A stretch of DNA of 64,000 nt from Atlantibacter subterraneus. Its GTDB lineage: Bacteria > Pseudomonadota > Gammaproteobacteria > Enterobacterales > Enterobacteriaceae. Of this stretch, positions 49,303 to 60,692 are shown in pieces. The stretch's first letter is position 1, and each line of letters begins with the position of its first letter. The notes below the pieces were generated by a model. That model did no database searches. It was given only the letters and a program-made list of their open reading frames with translations, and was not told where the DNA came from. Location: the NCBI RefSeq assembly GCF_007570865.1, contig NZ_VLPS01000007.1, positions 248,001 through 312,000 of the forward strand, read 5' to 3'. The position numbers and the translations under genes were made by a program.

Positions 49303-50028
49303 ATGGCTACCAATGCAAAACCCGTCTATAAACGCATTCTGCTCAAGCTGAGTGGCGAAGCGCTGCAAGGTGCAGAAGGCTTCGGTATTGATGCGAGCAT
49401 ACTGGATCGCATGGCGCAGGAAGTAAAAGAGCTGGTTGAGCTCGGCGTCCAGGTCGGTGTGGTGATCGGCGGCGGTAACCTGTTCCGTGGCGCGGGTCTG
49501 GCGAAAGCGGGCATGAACCGTGTAGTCGGCGATCATATGGGTATGCTGGCTACCGTGATGAATGGCCTGGCGATGCGCGATGCGCTGCACCGTGCCTATG
49601 TTAACGCGCGCCTGATGTCTGCTATTCCGCTGAACGGCGTGTGCGATAACTACAGCTGGGCGGAAGCCATCAGCCTGCTGCGCAATAACCGCGTGGTGAT
49701 CCTCTCTGCGGGCACCGGCAATCCTTTCTTCACCACCGACTCCGCAGCCTGCCTGCGCGGCATCGAAATCGAAGCCGACGTGGTGCTGAAAGCCACTAAA
49801 GTGGACGGCGTGTTCTCCGCCGATCCGATGAAAGATCCGGCAGCGACCCTGTACGATCAGCTGAGCTATCAGGAAGTGCTGGAAAAAGAATTAAAAGTCA
49901 TGGATCTCGCCGCGTTCACGCTGGCCCGTGACCACAAAATGCCGATCCGCGTGTTCAATATGAACAAGCCGGGCGCGCTGCGTCGCGTTGTGATGGGCGA
50001 AAAAGAAGGCACATTAATCACGGAATAA
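49303..50028 (+). CDS. pyrH: UMP kinase
   Basis: Phosphorylates UMP to UDP; hexameric, activated by GTP and inhibited by UTP in E. coli. 241 residues of the amino-acid kinase fold with [21 protein letters not shown] and [16 protein letters not shown] precedes the ATG at 49303. It has its own upstream gap of 138 bp after the tsf terminator. Confidence 0.98.
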   Translation: MATNAKPVYKRILLKLSGEALQGAEGFGIDASILDRMAQEVKELVELGVQVGVVIGGGNLFRGAGLAKAGMNRVVGDHMGMLATVMNGLAMRDALHRAYVNARLMSAIPLNGVCDNYSWAEAISLLRNNRVVILSAGTGNPFFTTDSAACLRGIEIEADVVLKATKVDGVFSADPMKDPAATLYDQLSYQEVLEKELKVMDLAAFTLARDHKMPIRVFNMNKPGALRRVVMGEKEGTLITE

Positions 50029-50197
50029 TTTCCGTAAGCGACAATTCCGGGTAAAATTCCGTTTCATTGTCGGTTCAGTTGGCGGATTATCTGCCGGGTG
50101 CCATGAATTAATCGGGCTATACTTATCACACTGCGTTTCACGTCGTCAGGCGAGCGTGTGTGGCCTGCCCAACTACCAGTTTTCAAGGACTCGTAAC

Positions 50198-50755
50198 GTG
50201 ATTAGCGAAATCAAAAAAGATGCTGAAGTGCGTATGGAAAAATGCGTCGAAGCATTCAAAAACCAAATCAGCAAAATCCGTACTGGCCGTGCTTCCCCAA
50301 GCCTGCTGGATGGTATCATTGTCGAATACTACGGCACGCCAACGCCGCTGCGTCAGCTGGCAAGCGTGACGGTAGAAGACACCCGTACGCTGAAAATCAA
50401 CGTGTTTGATCGTTCGATGGGCCCGGCGGTTGAGAAAGCGATTATGGCGTCTGACCTCGGCCTGAACCCAAGTTCTGCCGGTTCTGATATCCGTGTTCCA
50501 CTGCCTCCGCTGACCGAAGAACGTCGCAAAGACCTGATCAAAGTGGTGCGTGGCGAAGCCGAGCAGGCGCGTGTTGCGGTGCGTAACGTGCGTCGTGACG
50601 CTAACGATAAAGTAAAAGCGCTGCTGAAAGATAAAGAAATCAGCGAAGATGATGACCGCCGTTCCCAGGACGACGTTCAGAAAGCTACTGATGCCGCTAT
50701 CAAGAAAGTAGATGCCGCGCTGGCAGAGAAAGAAACTGAGTTAATGCAGTTCTAA
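50198..50755 (+). CDS. frr: Ribosome recycling factor
   Basis: With EF-G, splits post-termination ribosomes. 185 residues from the GTG at 50198 (AAGGA at 50185-50189), as in E. coli. Family patterns [13 protein letters not shown] and [12 protein letters not shown] are visible. The open frame starts earlier at 50156 but those residues are not conserved. Confidence 0.97.
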   Translation: MISEIKKDAEVRMEKCVEAFKNQISKIRTGRASPSLLDGIIVEYYGTPTPLRQLASVTVEDTRTLKINVFDRSMGPAVEKAIMASDLGLNPSSAGSDIRVPLPPLTEERRKDLIKVVRGEAEQARVAVRNVRRDANDKVKALLKDKEISEDDDRRSQDDVQKATDAAIKKVDAALAEKETELMQF

Positions 50756-50775
50756 TTTCTCGCCTTGCAAATGTG

Positions 50776-50825
50776 AACGCCGTACAGGAAAGCCGCTTAG
50801 CGGTGTTTTCTTACGGCGTTTTGCA
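50776..50825 (+). terminator. Terminator region after frr
   Basis: An outer stem AACGCCGTA (50776-50784) with TACGGCGTT (50812-50820) encloses a smaller CCGC-TTAG-CGG hairpin and is followed by TTGCATTT. An imperfect intrinsic terminator before dxr. Confidence 0.6.
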
Positions 50826-50881
50826 TTTAGACCACGTGTAACTTGCGTGATGACTTTTCCCTTTTCCTCACCGAGCGCCTG

Positions 50882-52078
50882 ATGAAGCATTTGACCATTC
50901 TTGGCTCTACCGGATCTATCGGTTGTAGCACCCTTGACGTTGTTCGCCACAATCCACAACAGTATGTCGTCACCGCGCTGGTAGCGGGCAAAAACGTAAC
51001 GCGCATGGCTGAGCAGTGCCTCGAATTCACTCCGCGTTTTGCGGTGATGGATGACGACGCCAGCGCATCGGCGCTGAAATCGTTGCTGCGTGAAAAGGGG
51101 AGTGCGACCGAGGTGCTTTCCGGACGGCAGGCGGCCTGCGATATGGCGGCGCTCAATGACGTCGACCAGGTCATGGCGGCGATTGTCGGCGCGGCGGGAT
51201 TATTGCCTACGCTTGCCGCCATCCGCGCCGGTAAACAGATCCTGCTGGCCAATAAAGAGTCACTCGTTACCTGTGGCCGTCTTTTTATGGATGCTGTGAA
51301 GCAGAGCGGCGCCCGCCTTCTGCCGGTAGACAGCGAGCATAACGCCATTTTTCAGAGTTTACCGGAAACAATCCAGCGCCAGCTGGGGTACGCTGACCTT
51401 GAGGAAAACGGCATTTCGTCGATTATCCTTACCGGGTCGGGCGGGCCGTTTCGCGAAACCGCACTGGCTGAACTGGCGGGTATGACGCCGGATCAGGCTT
51501 GTCGGCATCCGAACTGGTCGATGGGGCGTAAAATCTCCGTCGATTCCGCCACGATGATGAACAAAGGTCTCGAATATATTGAAGCCCGCTGGCTTTTCAA
51601 TGCGCCAGCCAGCCGTATGGAAGTGTTGATTCATCCTCAATCCGTGATTCATTCGATGGTTCGCTATGTGGATGGCAGCGTGCTCGCACAGCTGGGGGAA
51701 CCGGATATGCGTACCCCCATCGCCCATACCATGGCCTGGCCCGCGCGCGTGAGCTCCGGGGTGAAACCGCTGGATTTTTGCAAAGCGGGCCCGTTGAGCT
51801 TTGTTGAGCCAGACTACCAACGTTACCCATGCCTGAAGCTGGCGATGGACGCGTTTGAACAAGGCCAGGCGGCAACCACCGCCCTGAATGCCGCGAATGA
51901 AATCACCGTTCAGGCTTTCCTCGATCAGCAGATTCGCTTCACTGATATTGCTGCGCTGAATGCCCAGGTGTTAGGCATGATGATCTTGTCTGAACCGCGC
52001 TCGGTGGACGAGGTATTAGGCGTTGATGAGGAAGCGCGCAGGGTTGCGCATCAGGAAGTGATGCGCTTCGCAAGCTGA
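50882..52078 (+). CDS. dxr: 1-deoxy-D-xylulose 5-phosphate reductoisomerase
   Basis: Second step of the MEP isoprenoid pathway; the target of fosmidomycin. 398 residues as in E. coli. NADPH-binding [12 protein letters not shown] at the N-terminus; metal and substrate residues in PVDSEHNA and in [13 protein letters not shown]. The ATG at 50882 is chosen by homology; the frame extends 13 codons further. Some stretches (residues 60-80 and the C-terminus) differ from E. coli. Confidence 0.97.
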   Translation: MKHLTILGSTGSIGCSTLDVVRHNPQQYVVTALVAGKNVTRMAEQCLEFTPRFAVMDDDASASALKSLLREKGSATEVLSGRQAACDMAALNDVDQVMAAIVGAAGLLPTLAAIRAGKQILLANKESLVTCGRLFMDAVKQSGARLLPVDSEHNAIFQSLPETIQRQLGYADLEENGISSIILTGSGGPFRETALAELAGMTPDQACRHPNWSMGRKISVDSATMMNKGLEYIEARWLFNAPASRMEVLIHPQSVIHSMVRYVDGSVLAQLGEPDMRTPIAHTMAWPARVSSGVKPLDFCKAGPLSFVEPDYQRYPCLKLAMDAFEQGQAATTALNAANEITVQAFLDQQIRFTDIAALNAQVLGMMILSEPRSVDEVLGVDEEARRVAHQEVMRFAS

Positions 52079-52181
52079 TGATTATTCATCCCACAAAAGC
52101 CATGTTATTTGTTAGCGTCTGGCTTCAGTGATATAGTCTGCGCCACCCTAATTAGGGGTAAAAGGCTGTAAAGGCCGGGTT

Positions 52182-52207
52182 CGCCGTGGTAAACACGGCG
52201 TTTTTGT
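52182..52207 (+). terminator. Terminator-like hairpin between dxr and ispU
   Basis: CGCCGTG (52182-52188) pairs with CACGGCG (52194-52200), followed by TTTTTG. It lies about 60 bp before the ispU start. Confidence 0.8.
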
Positions 52208-52266
52208 GTAGAGGCTTCAGTATTTCTGAGTACCGTTTACTCCTTATCGGGGAAAAAGAACGCGTT

Positions 52267-53025
52267 ATGTTGTCTGCGAATCAACCAGTAAACGAAAATC
52301 TGCCTGCTTCAGGTGCCCGCCATGTGGCTATCATTATGGATGGCAACGGACGCTGGGCGAAACGGCAGGGGAAAATCCGTGCCTTTGGCCATAAGGCAGG
52401 GGCTAAGTCGGTTCGCCGTGCCGTTTCGTTTGCTGCAAATCATGGTATCGATGCGCTGACTCTGTATGCATTCAGCAGTGAAAACTGGAATCGACCGGCT
52501 CAGGAAGTTAGCGCCTTGATGGAGCTGTTTGTTTGGGCGTTAGATAGTGAAGTCAAGAACTTACATCGTCATAACGTCCGGCTGCGCATCATTGGCGACA
52601 CCAGTCGATTCAACACCCGTTTGCAAGAGCGTATTCATAAAGCCGAAGCCTTAACCAGTAAAAATACCGGCCTTACGCTCAACATCGCCGCGAATTATGG
52701 CGGACGTTGGGATATTATTCAGGGAGTGCGGCGTTTAGCTGAGCAAGTGCAGGAAGGGCTATTGCGCCCGGATCAGATTAGTGAAGATTTGCTCAGCGAG
52801 CAGATCTGCATGCATGAGCTGGCTCCCGTTGATTTAGTGATTAGGACAGGGGGAGAGCATCGTATCAGTAACTTTCTGATTTGGCAGATCGCCTATGCGG
52901 AACTTTATTTTACCGATGTTCTTTGGCCTGATTTTGATGAACAAGACTTTGAAGGTGCATTGAATGCCTTTGCCAATCGTGAGCGTCGATTTGGTGGGAC
53001 TGTGTCCGGTGACAATGAAGCCTGA
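52267..53025 (+). CDS. ispU: Undecaprenyl diphosphate synthase
   Basis: Makes the C55 lipid carrier used for peptidoglycan and O-antigen; also called uppS. 252 residues with catalytic D25 in [15 protein letters not shown] and the C-terminal [11 protein letters not shown]. The ATG at 52267 matches the E. coli N-terminus (MLSA); the open frame begins in the upstream hairpin and is not used. It works downstream of dxr in the isoprenoid route. Confidence 0.96.
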   Translation: MLSANQPVNENLPASGARHVAIIMDGNGRWAKRQGKIRAFGHKAGAKSVRRAVSFAANHGIDALTLYAFSSENWNRPAQEVSALMELFVWALDSEVKNLHRHNVRLRIIGDTSRFNTRLQERIHKAEALTSKNTGLTLNIAANYGGRWDIIQGVRRLAEQVQEGLLRPDQISEDLLSEQICMHELAPVDLVIRTGGEHRISNFLIWQIAYAELYFTDVLWPDFDEQDFEGALNAFANRERRFGGTVSGDNEA

Positions 53026-53037
53026 TGGGGGTAGCTT

Positions 53038-53895
53038 TTGCTGAAGTATCGCCTGATTTCTGCTTTCATTTTAATTCCGGTCGTCATTGCCGCACTGTTC
53101 TTTTTGCCGCTGATTGGCTTTGCAATCACCACGCTGGTGGTATGCATGCTGGCGGCCTGGGAGTGGGGGCAACTGAGCGGGTTTGTTAACCGTACGCAAC
53201 GGGTGTGGCTGGCGGTGCTGTGTGGCCTGCTGCTTGCGCTAATGTTATTCACGCTGCCCGAATACCACTATGGCGTCGATATTGCGGTCGTTGAGGGCTC
53301 ATTGTGGCTGTCCCTTTTCTGGTGGGTTGTCGCCTTGTTGCTGGTGCTTTTTTATCCTGCATCCGCCGCGTTCTGGCGCAATTCTAAAGCTCTGCGGCTG
53401 GCTTTCGGATTAATGACCATCGTGCCGTTTTTTTGGGGCATGGTGGCGCTGCGCGGCTGGCATTATGAAGCCAACCATTACTACGGCGCTATCTGGCTGC
53501 TGTACGTAATGATTCTGGTTTGGGGCGCAGATTCCGGTGCCTATATGTTCGGCAAACTGTTTGGTAAACATAAGCTTGCGCCTAAGGTATCGCCCGGTAA
53601 AACCTGGCAGGGCTTTATTGGCGGCCTGTTTACCGCTGCGGTGATATCCTGGATTTATGGCGTGGTGGTGAATCTTGAAGTCGCACCATCGACTTTGCTG
53701 ATATGCTCAGTGGTTGCTGCGTTGGCTTCGGTATTGGGCGATCTCACTGAAAGTATGTTTAAACGCGAAGCGGGTATTAAAGACAGTGGGAACCTCATTC
53801 CCGGCCACGGCGGGATCCTCGATCGCATCGACAGCCTGACGGCTGCCGTGCCGGTGTTCGCGTGTCTGATGCTGTTAGTTTTCAGAACGATTTAA
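53038..53895 (+). CDS. cdsA: Phosphatidate cytidylyltransferase
   Basis: Forms CDP-diacylglycerol, the precursor of all phospholipids, in the inner membrane. 285 residues with about eight membrane segments and the CDS signature near the C-terminus (SMFKREAGIKDSG through GHGGILDRIDS). The start is TTG at 53038 with GGGGG at 53026-53030 just upstream; this matches the E. coli N-terminus MLKYRLISAF. It follows ispU by 12 bp. Confidence 0.96.
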   Translation: MLKYRLISAFILIPVVIAALFFLPLIGFAITTLVVCMLAAWEWGQLSGFVNRTQRVWLAVLCGLLLALMLFTLPEYHYGVDIAVVEGSLWLSLFWWVVALLLVLFYPASAAFWRNSKALRLAFGLMTIVPFFWGMVALRGWHYEANHYYGAIWLLYVMILVWGADSGAYMFGKLFGKHKLAPKVSPGKTWQGFIGGLFTAAVISWIYGVVVNLEVAPSTLLICSVVAALASVLGDLTESMFKREAGIKDSGNLIPGHGGILDRIDSLTAAVPVFACLMLLVFRTI

Positions 53896-53906
53896 CGGAA
53901 TAATCT

Positions 53907-55259
53907 ATGCTGAGCATTCTCTGGAATTTGGCCGCTTTTATCATCGCGCTGGGTGTTCTTATTACCGTGCATGAGTTTGGCCATTTCTGGGTGGCTCGCA
54001 AAGCGGGCGTTCGCGTTGAGCGCTTCTCTATCGGCTTCGGTAAAGCCCTGTGGCGACGCACCGACCGCCAGGGCACAGAATACGTTATCGCCGTTATCCC
54101 TCTCGGGGGATATGTCAAAATGCTGGATGAGCGCGTTGAAACGGTTATTCCGGAAATGCGTCATCAGGCGTTCAACAACAAAACCGTCGGCCAGCGTGCG
54201 GCGATCATCGCCGCAGGTCCGATAGCAAACTTCCTGTTTGCTATTGTTGCCTACTGGCTGGTTTTCATGATCGGTATTCCCAGCGTTAAGCCAGTAATTG
54301 GTGAAATAACGCCCAACTCCATCGCGGCGCAGGCACAAATTGCGCCAGGCATGGAACTTAAGTCCGTTGAGGGTATCGAAACGCCTGACTGGGATAGCGT
54401 TCGTCTTGAGCTGGTGGCGAAAATCGGCGATGACAGCGTGACGTTGGGCGTGGGGCCGTTTGGCAGTACGCAACAAACCAATAAAATGCTGGATCTCAAA
54501 AACTGGCATTTTGAGCCCGATAAAGAAGATCCGGTGGCGTCTCTAGGCATCAGACCTTACGGACCGAAGATTGAACCGGTGCTGGCTGAAGTTCAGGCTG
54601 ATTCAGCCGCCAGCAAAGCGGGTTTGCAAGCGGGCGACAGGATCGTTAAAGTCGATGGTCAGCCGCTGGCGAACTGGATGAGCTTTGTCACGCTGGTGCG
54701 CGACAACCCGGCGCAAAAGCTGGCGGTAGAAATTGAACGGCAGGGGAGTCCCTTGTCATTGACCCTGATTCCGGATACAAAAGCCGGTAGTGGGAAGGCG
54801 GAAGGGTTTGCCGGCGTGGTGCCGAAAGTGATCCCGCTGCCAGAAGAGTATAAAACAGTGCGCCAGTATGGGCCGTTTGCCGCTATCATCGAAGCCACGG
54901 ACAAAACCTGGCAGTTGATGAAGCTGACGGTCAATATGCTGGGGAAATTGATAACCGGTGATGTCAAACTGAACAACCTCAGTGGGCCAATTTCGATTGC
55001 TCAAGGGGCAGGGATGTCAGCGGAGTATGGGTTGATTTATTACCTGATGTTCTTAGCGCTGATAAGCGTGAACTTAGGGATTATCAATCTGTTCCCGTTA
55101 CCCGTTTTGGACGGTGGGCATTTGCTCTTTTTAGCGATAGAGAAGCTGAAGGGCGGGCCGGTTTCCGAGCGAGTTCAAGACTTTAGTTATCGCATTGGCT
55201 CTATTTTGCTGGTGCTGTTAATGGGGCTTGCACTTTTCAATGATTTCTCTCGGTTATAG
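53907..55259 (+). CDS. rseP: Site-2 zinc metalloprotease RseP
   Basis: Cleaves the anti-sigma factor RseA inside the membrane, releasing sigma-E; also clears signal peptides. 450 residues: zinc site H22-E23-x2-H26 (HEFGHF), two periplasmic PDZ domains, and the third ligand in [10 protein letters not shown]. It lies 11 bp after cdsA. Its output controls degP, whose sigma-E promoter is also in this window. Confidence 0.97.
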   Translation: MLSILWNLAAFIIALGVLITVHEFGHFWVARKAGVRVERFSIGFGKALWRRTDRQGTEYVIAVIPLGGYVKMLDERVETVIPEMRHQAFNNKTVGQRAAIIAAGPIANFLFAIVAYWLVFMIGIPSVKPVIGEITPNSIAAQAQIAPGMELKSVEGIETPDWDSVRLELVAKIGDDSVTLGVGPFGSTQQTNKMLDLKNWHFEPDKEDPVASLGIRPYGPKIEPVLAEVQADSAASKAGLQAGDRIVKVDGQPLANWMSFVTLVRDNPAQKLAVEIERQGSPLSLTLIPDTKAGSGKAEGFAGVVPKVIPLPEEYKTVRQYGPFAAIIEATDKTWQLMKLTVNMLGKLITGDVKLNNLSGPISIAQGAGMSAEYGLIYYLMFLALISVNLGIINLFPLPVLDGGHLLFLAIEKLKGGPVSERVQDFSYRIGSILLVLLMGLALFNDFSRL

Positions 55260-55290
55260 AGAGCCAGGTTAGGAAGAGCGCATTACAACG

Positions 55291-57687
55291 ATGGCGATTA
55301 AAAAATTGCTCATAGCGTCGCTGCTGTTCAGCAGCGCTACTGTATACGGTGCAGACGGTTTCGTAGTGAGAGATATTCATTTCGAAGGACTGCAGCGAGT
55401 CGCCGTTGGTGCGGCCCTCCTCAGCATGCCGGTCCGCGTCGGTGATACGGTTAATGATGAAGACATCAGTAACACGATCCGTTCGCTCTTTGCCACAGGC
55501 AACTTTGAAGACGTTCGCGTACTGCGCGACGGCGACACGCTGCTTGTTCAGGTAAAAGAACGGCCGACCATTGCCAGCATCACGTTCTCCGGCAACAAGT
55601 CGGTTAAAGACGACATGCTGAAGCAGAACCTGGAGGCTTCCGGCGTTCGCGTCGGCGAATCTCTCGACCGCACCACCCTTTCCGATATCGAAAAAGGACT
55701 GGAAGATTTCTACTACAGCGTGGGTAAATACAGCGCCAGCGTAAAAGCCGTTGTGACCCCGCTGCCGCGTAACCGCGTGGATTTGAAACTGGTGTTCCAG
55801 GAAGGCGTTTCCGCCACCATCCAGCAAATCAACATCGTGGGCAACCACGCGTTTACCACCGAAGAGCTGATCTCTCACTTCCAACTGCGTGATGAAGTGC
55901 CGTGGTGGAACGTGGTGGGCGACCGTAAATACCAGAAGCAAAAATTGCAGGGCGATCTTGAAACCCTGCGCAGCTACTATCTGGATCGCGGCTATGCGCG
56001 CTTCAATATTGATTCGACTCAGGTCAGCCTGACGCCGGACAAAAAGAGCATCTACGTGACCGTTAACGTCACCGAAGGCGATCAGTACAAAATCTCTGGC
56101 GTTGAAGTTAGCGGCAACCTGGCCGGCCACTCTGCGGAAATCGAAACGCTGACCAAAATGCAGCCGGGCGAGCTCTACAACGGCACCAAAGTGACCAAAA
56201 TGGAAGACGACATTAAAAAGTTTCTTGGTCGCTATGGCTATGCCTACCCGCGCGTGCAGACACAGCCTGAAATTAACGAGAACGACAAAACGGTTAAACT
56301 GCATGTCAACGTGGACTCGGGTAACCGCTTCTACGTGCGCAAAATCCGTTTTGAAGGCAACGACACCTCTAAAGATGAAGTCCTGCGTCGTGAAATGCGC
56401 CAGATGGAAGGCGCGTGGCTGGGCAGCGATCTGGTCGATCAGGGTAAAGAGCGTCTGAACCGCCTGGGCTACTTTGAAACCGTGGACACCGACACCCAGC
56501 GTGTGCCGGGCCAGCCGGATCAGGTAGACGTGGTCTATAAAGTCAAAGAGCGTAACACCGGTAGCTTTAACTTCGGCGTGGGCTACGGTACCGAAAGCGG
56601 CGTCAGCTTCCAGGTTGGCGTACAGCAGGATAACTGGTTAGGTACCGGCTATTCTGTCGGCATTAACGGCACCAAAAACGATTATCAGACCTATTCTGAA
56701 TTCTCCGTCACTAACCCGTACTTCACCGTGGATGGTGTTAGTCTTGGCGGACGCATTTTCTATAACGACTTTAAAGCGGATGACGCCGATCTGTCCTCCT
56801 ATACCAACAAAAGTTACGGTGTAGACGGCACGCTGGGCTTCCCGATTAACGAATACAACACGTTGCGTGCAGGCGTTGGCTACGTCCATAACGACCTGTC
56901 CAACATGCAGCCGCAGGTTGCGATGGATCGTTATCTTGATTCGCTCGGTCAGAAAGACGGTAGCGATCGCGGTTTTACCGCCGACGATTTCACCTTTAAC
57001 TACGGCTGGACTTATAACAAGCTGGACCGCGGTTTCTTCCCGACCGAAGGTTCGCGCGTTAACCTGAACGGTAAAGTGACCATTCCAGGTTCAGATAACG
57101 AGTTCTATAAACTCACTCTCGATACGGCGACCTATGTGCCGATTGATGATGACCATAAATGGGTGGTCCTGGGACGTACCCGTTGGGGCTATGGCGATGG
57201 TCTGGGCGGCAAAGAGATGCCGTTCTATGAAAACTTCTATGCAGGCGGTTCCAGTACCGTACGTGGTTTCCAGTCAAACAACATTGGTCCTAAAGCAGTT
57301 TATAAAGGTCCGAATGAGGATAACTGCGAAAATAGCGCATACTGTTCATCTGACGATGCGGTAGGCGGGAACGCGATGGGTGTCGCCAGCCTGGAATTCA
57401 TCACCCCGACGCCGTTCCTCAGCGATAAATATGCCAACTCGGTTCGTACCTCGCTGTTCGTTGATGCGGGTACCGTATGGGATACCAACTGGGATAACAC
57501 CGCTGAAATGCGTGCGGCAGGCGTTCCGGACTACAGCGATCCCGCCAACATCCGTATGTCTGCGGGTATCGCCTTGCAGTGGATGTCACCGTTGGGTCCA
57601 TTGGTGTTCTCTTATGCGCAGCCGTTTAAAAAGTATGATGGAGACAGTGCAGAACAGTTCCAGTTTAACATCGGTAAGACCTGGTAA
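55291..57687 (+). CDS. bamA: Outer-membrane protein assembly factor BamA
   Basis: Inserts beta-barrel proteins into the outer membrane. 798 residues: signal peptide (about 1-20), five POTRA domains (to about 420) and a 16-strand barrel ending in FQFNIGKTW. The loop-6 VRGF motif is intact ([10 protein letters not shown]). Loop 6 itself is about 12 residues shorter than in E. coli, with its two cysteines at C679 and C685. AGGAAG precedes the ATG at 55291; it follows rseP by 31 bp. Confidence 0.97.
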   Translation: MAIKKLLIASLLFSSATVYGADGFVVRDIHFEGLQRVAVGAALLSMPVRVGDTVNDEDISNTIRSLFATGNFEDVRVLRDGDTLLVQVKERPTIASITFSGNKSVKDDMLKQNLEASGVRVGESLDRTTLSDIEKGLEDFYYSVGKYSASVKAVVTPLPRNRVDLKLVFQEGVSATIQQINIVGNHAFTTEELISHFQLRDEVPWWNVVGDRKYQKQKLQGDLETLRSYYLDRGYARFNIDSTQVSLTPDKKSIYVTVNVTEGDQYKISGVEVSGNLAGHSAEIETLTKMQPGELYNGTKVTKMEDDIKKFLGRYGYAYPRVQTQPEINENDKTVKLHVNVDSGNRFYVRKIRFEGNDTSKDEVLRREMRQMEGAWLGSDLVDQGKERLNRLGYFETVDTDTQRVPGQPDQVDVVYKVKERNTGSFNFGVGYGTESGVSFQVGVQQDNWLGTGYSVGINGTKNDYQTYSEFSVTNPYFTVDGVSLGGRIFYNDFKADDADLSSYTNKSYGVDGTLGFPINEYNTLRAGVGYVHNDLSNMQPQVAMDRYLDSLGQKDGSDRGFTADDFTFNYGWTYNKLDRGFFPTEGSRVNLNGKVTIPGSDNEFYKLTLDTATYVPIDDDHKWVVLGRTRWGYGDGLGGKEMPFYENFYAGGSSTVRGFQSNNIGPKAVYKGPNEDNCENSAYCSSDDAVGGNAMGVASLEFITPTPFLSDKYANSVRTSLFVDAGTVWDTNWDNTAEMRAAGVPDYSDPANIRMSAGIALQWMSPLGPLVFSYAQPFKKYDGDSAEQFQFNIGKTW

Positions 57688-57734
57688 TTGTTTGTTGCGA
57701 AGGAATGCATTAGCAGTGTAGCGATGACTTTTGG

Positions 57735-57785
57735 CGGGTGTTTCACCCGTCAGGCCACGCAAAGAACGGTACCTTCGGGTACTAA
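57735..57785 (+). other. Paired small hairpins in the bamA-skp gap
   Basis: CGGGTG-TTT-CACCCG (57735-57749) and GTACC-TTCG-GGTAC (about 57770-57783) lie in the 119-bp gap. Neither has a U tract, so they are more likely processing or stability elements than terminators. Confidence 0.5.
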
Positions 57786-57806
57786 TGGGATGGTAAGGAG
57801 TTTATT

Positions 57807-58301
57807 GTGAAAAAGTGGTTATGTGCTGCAGGTCTCGGTTTAGCAATGGCAGCGTCTGCTCAGGCGGCTGATAAAGTTGCAGTTGTTAACATGCAAAATC
57901 TGTTTCAGCAGGTTGCTCAGAACACTGGCGTATCTAAAACGCTGGAAAATGAGTTCAAAAGCCGTGGCAGCGAGCTGCAACGTCAGGAAAGCGATCTGCA
58001 GGCCAAAATGCAGCGTTTACAGCGTGATGGTTCCACGATGAAGGCGAGCGATCGTACCAAGCTGGAAAAAGACATCATGACTCAGCGCCAGGCTTTCGGT
58101 ACTAAAGCCCAGCAGTTCGAGCAGGACCGTGCGCGCCGTTCTAATGAAGAACGCGGCAAGCTGGTTTCCCGTATTCAGGCAGCTGTGAAGAAAGTTGCTG
58201 CCGACCAGGATGTCGATCTGGTGCTGGACGCCAATACCGTTGTTTATAACGGTAGCGATGTGAAAGACATCACCGCTGATGTACTGAAACAGGTTAAATA
58301 A
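57807..58301 (+). CDS. skp: Periplasmic chaperone Skp
   Basis: Trimeric chaperone that holds unfolded outer-membrane proteins on their way to BamA. 164 residues: signal peptide to about 20 (ASAQA), then long charged helices forming the tentacles. It starts with GTG at 57807, preceded by AAGGAG (57795-57800). It sits between bamA and lpxD as in E. coli. Confidence 0.97.
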   Translation: MKKWLCAAGLGLAMAASAQAADKVAVVNMQNLFQQVAQNTGVSKTLENEFKSRGSELQRQESDLQAKMQRLQRDGSTMKASDRTKLEKDIMTQRQAFGTKAQQFEQDRARRSNEERGKLVSRIQAAVKKVAADQDVDLVLDANTVVYNGSDVKDITADVLKQVK

Positions 58302-58304
58302 GTA

Positions 58305-59330
58305 ATGCCTTCAATTCGACTGGCTGATTTAGCCCAACAGTTGGATGCAGAACTGCACGGTGATGGCGATATCGTCATCACCGGCGTCGCTTCAATGCAG
58401 TCTGCGGGTGAGGGGCAAATCACCTTCATGGTAAACCCCCGTTACCGTGACCATCTGGCTGCATGCCAGGCGTCTGCCGTTGTGATGGCCGCAGACGATC
58501 TTCCTTTTGCCAAAAGCGCGGCGCTGGTAGTGAAAAATCCCTATCTGACCTATGCGCGTATGGCCCAAATTCTTGATACCACGCCTCAGCCTGCGCAGAA
58601 TATCGCGCCCAGCGCAGTGATTGACGCCAGCGCGAAGCTGGGCAACAACGTCTCTGTTGGCGCGAATGCGGTGATCGAATCCGGCGTTGAGCTGGGCGAT
58701 AACGTCATTATCGGCGCGGGTTGCTTCGTGGGTAAAAATTCACGCATTGGCGCGGGTTCGCGTCTGTGGGCGAATGTCACCATCTATCATGAGATCCAGA
58801 TCGGCGAACAGTGCCTGATCCAGTCCAGCACCGTGATCGGCGCGGATGGCTTTGGCTACGCTAACGATCGTGGTAACTGGATTAAGATCCCTCAGCTTGG
58901 CCGGGTGATTATCGGCGATCGCGTTGAGATCGGCGCATGCACCACCATCGACCGTGGCGCGCTGGATGACACCCTTATCGGCAACGGCGTGATCATTGAT
59001 AACCAGTGCCAGATTGCGCATAACGTCGTGATTGGCGACAATACCGCAGTTGCGGGCGGCGTCATCATGGCGGGCAGCCTGAAAATTGGCCGTTACTGCA
59101 TGATTGGCGGTGCCAGCGTGATCAACGGTCATATGGAAATTTGTGACAAAGTTACCGTGACCGGTATGGGCATGGTGATGCGTCCTATTTCCGAGCCTGG
59201 CGTGTACTCTTCAGGTATTCCGCTACAGCCGAATAAGGTTTGGCGTAAAACAGCAGCGTTGGTAATGAACATTGATGAAATGAATAAACGCCTGAAAGCT
59301 GTTGAGCGGAAAGTCATTAAAGACGAATAA
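58305..59330 (+). CDS. lpxD: UDP-3-O-(3-hydroxymyristoyl)glucosamine N-acyltransferase
   Basis: Third step of lipid A synthesis. 341 residues: N-terminal uridine-binding domain, then a left-handed beta helix of hexapeptide repeats with the catalytic His in [10 protein letters not shown], and a C-terminal helix ([11 protein letters not shown]). The start is three bases after the skp stop, so the two are coupled. Confidence 0.97.
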   Translation: MPSIRLADLAQQLDAELHGDGDIVITGVASMQSAGEGQITFMVNPRYRDHLAACQASAVVMAADDLPFAKSAALVVKNPYLTYARMAQILDTTPQPAQNIAPSAVIDASAKLGNNVSVGANAVIESGVELGDNVIIGAGCFVGKNSRIGAGSRLWANVTIYHEIQIGEQCLIQSSTVIGADGFGYANDRGNWIKIPQLGRVIIGDRVEIGACTTIDRGALDDTLIGNGVIIDNQCQIAHNVVIGDNTAVAGGVIMAGSLKIGRYCMIGGASVINGHMEICDKVTVTGMGMVMRPISEPGVYSSGIPLQPNKVWRKTAALVMNIDEMNKRLKAVERKVIKDE

Positions 59331-59367
59331 CGCCCTCTGGCTAACGCCTGCAAGCGACAAAGTTAAG

Positions 59368-59402
59368 CGGCCTGTTGGCATTCTTCGGATTGCCGCAGGC
59401 CG
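59368..59402 (+). other. Long stem-loop in the lpxD-fabZ gap
   Basis: CGGCCTG (59368-59374) pairs with CAGGCCG (59396-59402), with an inner GGCA/TGCC pair. TGTTATTATT follows. It is the only sizeable gap in the lpx run and may attenuate transcription or act as an RNA processing site. Confidence 0.5.
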
Positions 59403-59444
59403 TGTTATTATTGCCATTTAGTATATTTAGACAGGACCAGTATC

Positions 59445-59900
59445 TTGACTACTGACACTCATACTCTGCACATCGAAGAGATTTTAGAGCTTCTGCCGCA
59501 CCGTTTCCCGTTCCTTTTAGTGGATCGCGTGCTGGATTTTGAAGAAGGTCGCTTCCTGCGGGCAGTCAAAAACGTTACGGTAAACGAACCGTTTTTCCAG
59601 GGCCATTTCCCTGGTAAACCGATTTTCCCAGGTGTGCTGATTCTGGAAGCGATGGCGCAGGCCACCGGTATCCTGGCATTCAAAAGCGTGGGTAAACTGG
59701 AACCGGGCGAGCTTTACTACTTTGCGGGTATCGATGAAGCACGTTTTAAACGTCCGGTTGTGCCGGGCGATCAGATGATTATGGAAGTCACCTTTGAGAA
59801 AACCCGCCGCGGCCTGACGCGCTTTAAGGGCGTCGCACTGGTCGATGGCAAAGTTGTCTGCGAAGCGACGATGATGTGCGCGCGCAGCCGGGAGAGCTGA
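59445..59900 (+). CDS. fabZ: 3-hydroxyacyl-[ACP] dehydratase
   Basis: Dehydrates 3-hydroxyacyl-ACP in fatty acid elongation and competes with LpxA for hydroxymyristoyl-ACP. 151 residues, hot-dog fold, with the catalytic His in GHFPGKP and Glu in ILEAMAQ. The start is TTG at 59445, preceded by AGGA, and matches the E. coli length. Confidence 0.97.
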   Translation: MTTDTHTLHIEEILELLPHRFPFLLVDRVLDFEEGRFLRAVKNVTVNEPFFQGHFPGKPIFPGVLILEAMAQATGILAFKSVGKLEPGELYYFAGIDEARFKRPVVPGDQMIMEVTFEKTRRGLTRFKGVALVDGKVVCEATMMCARSRES

Positions 59901-59903
59901 TAC

Positions 59904-60692
59904 GTGATTGATAAAACTGCCTTTGTTCATCCCTCTGCCATTGTGGAAGACGGTGCCATTATTGGTGCTAACGTTCATATTGGTCCGTTTTGTATCGTCG
60001 GTCCACACGTTGAGATCGGTGAAGGTACTGTTCTGAAGTCTCATGTCGTCGTTAACGGCCATACCAAAATTGGTCGTGATAATGAGATCTATCAGTTCGC
60101 ATCCATTGGCGAAGTAAACCAGGATCTAAAATACGCTGGTGAACCAACCCGTGTGGAGATCGGCGACCGTAACCGCATCCGCGAAAGCGTCACTATTCAT
60201 CGTGGAACCGAGCAAGGCGGCGGCCTGACGAAGGTAGGTAGCGATAACCTGCTGATGATCAACGCGCACGTAGCGCATGATTGCACAGTGGGCGACCGCT
60301 GCATCCTGGCCAACAACGCGACGCTGGCCGGGCACGTATCGTTGGGCGACTTCGCCATTATCGGCGGTATGACCGCAGTTCATCAGTTCTGCATCATTGG
60401 TGCCCACGTAATGGTCGGCGGATGCTCTGGCGTCGCCCAGGACGTCCCGCCGTATGTGATTGCCCAGGGTAACCACGCGACGCCGTTTGGCGTCAACATC
60501 GAAGGGCTGAAGCGCCGCGGCTTTAGCCGTGAAGCGATCACCGCGATCCGCAACGCGTATAAACTGCTGTACCGCAGTGGTAAAACGCTGGATGAAGCAA
60601 AACCGGAAATCGCTGCGCTGGCGGAACAATATCCCGAAGTGCAGGCGTTTACCGAGTTCTTTGAACGTTCCACGCGCGGTCTGATTCGTTAA
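59904..60692 (+). CDS. lpxA: UDP-N-acetylglucosamine acyltransferase
   Basis: First step of lipid A synthesis. 262 residues of hexapeptide beta helix with the catalytic His in [12 protein letters not shown]. It starts with GTG at 59904, three bases after the fabZ stop, with GGAGAG at 59891-59896. The stop overlaps the lpxB start by one base (TAATG). Confidence 0.97.
   Translation: MIDKTAFVHPSAIVEDGAIIGANVHIGPFCIVGPHVEIGEGTVLKSHVVVNGHTKIGRDNEIYQFASIGEVNQDLKYAGEPTRVEIGDRNRIRESVTIHRGTEQGGGLTKVGSDNLLMINAHVAHDCTVGDRCILANNATLAGHVSLGDFAIIGGMTAVHQFCIIGAHVMVGGCSGVAQDVPPYVIAQGNHATPFGVNIEGLKRRGFSREAITAIRNAYKLLYRSGKTLDEAKPEIAALAEQYPEVQAFTEFFERSTRGLIR

Noticed and set aside
55069-55094. GAACTT...TCTGT inside rseP, considered as a sigma-E promoter for bamA
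   Set aside because: The spacing between the two elements is about 12 bp instead of 15-16, so it does not fit the sigma-E pattern.
55237-56304. 355-codon open frame on the minus strand opposite bamA
   Set aside because: Antisense to POTRA-encoding sequence; low-complexity F/H/V/R composition and no ribosome binding site or domain.
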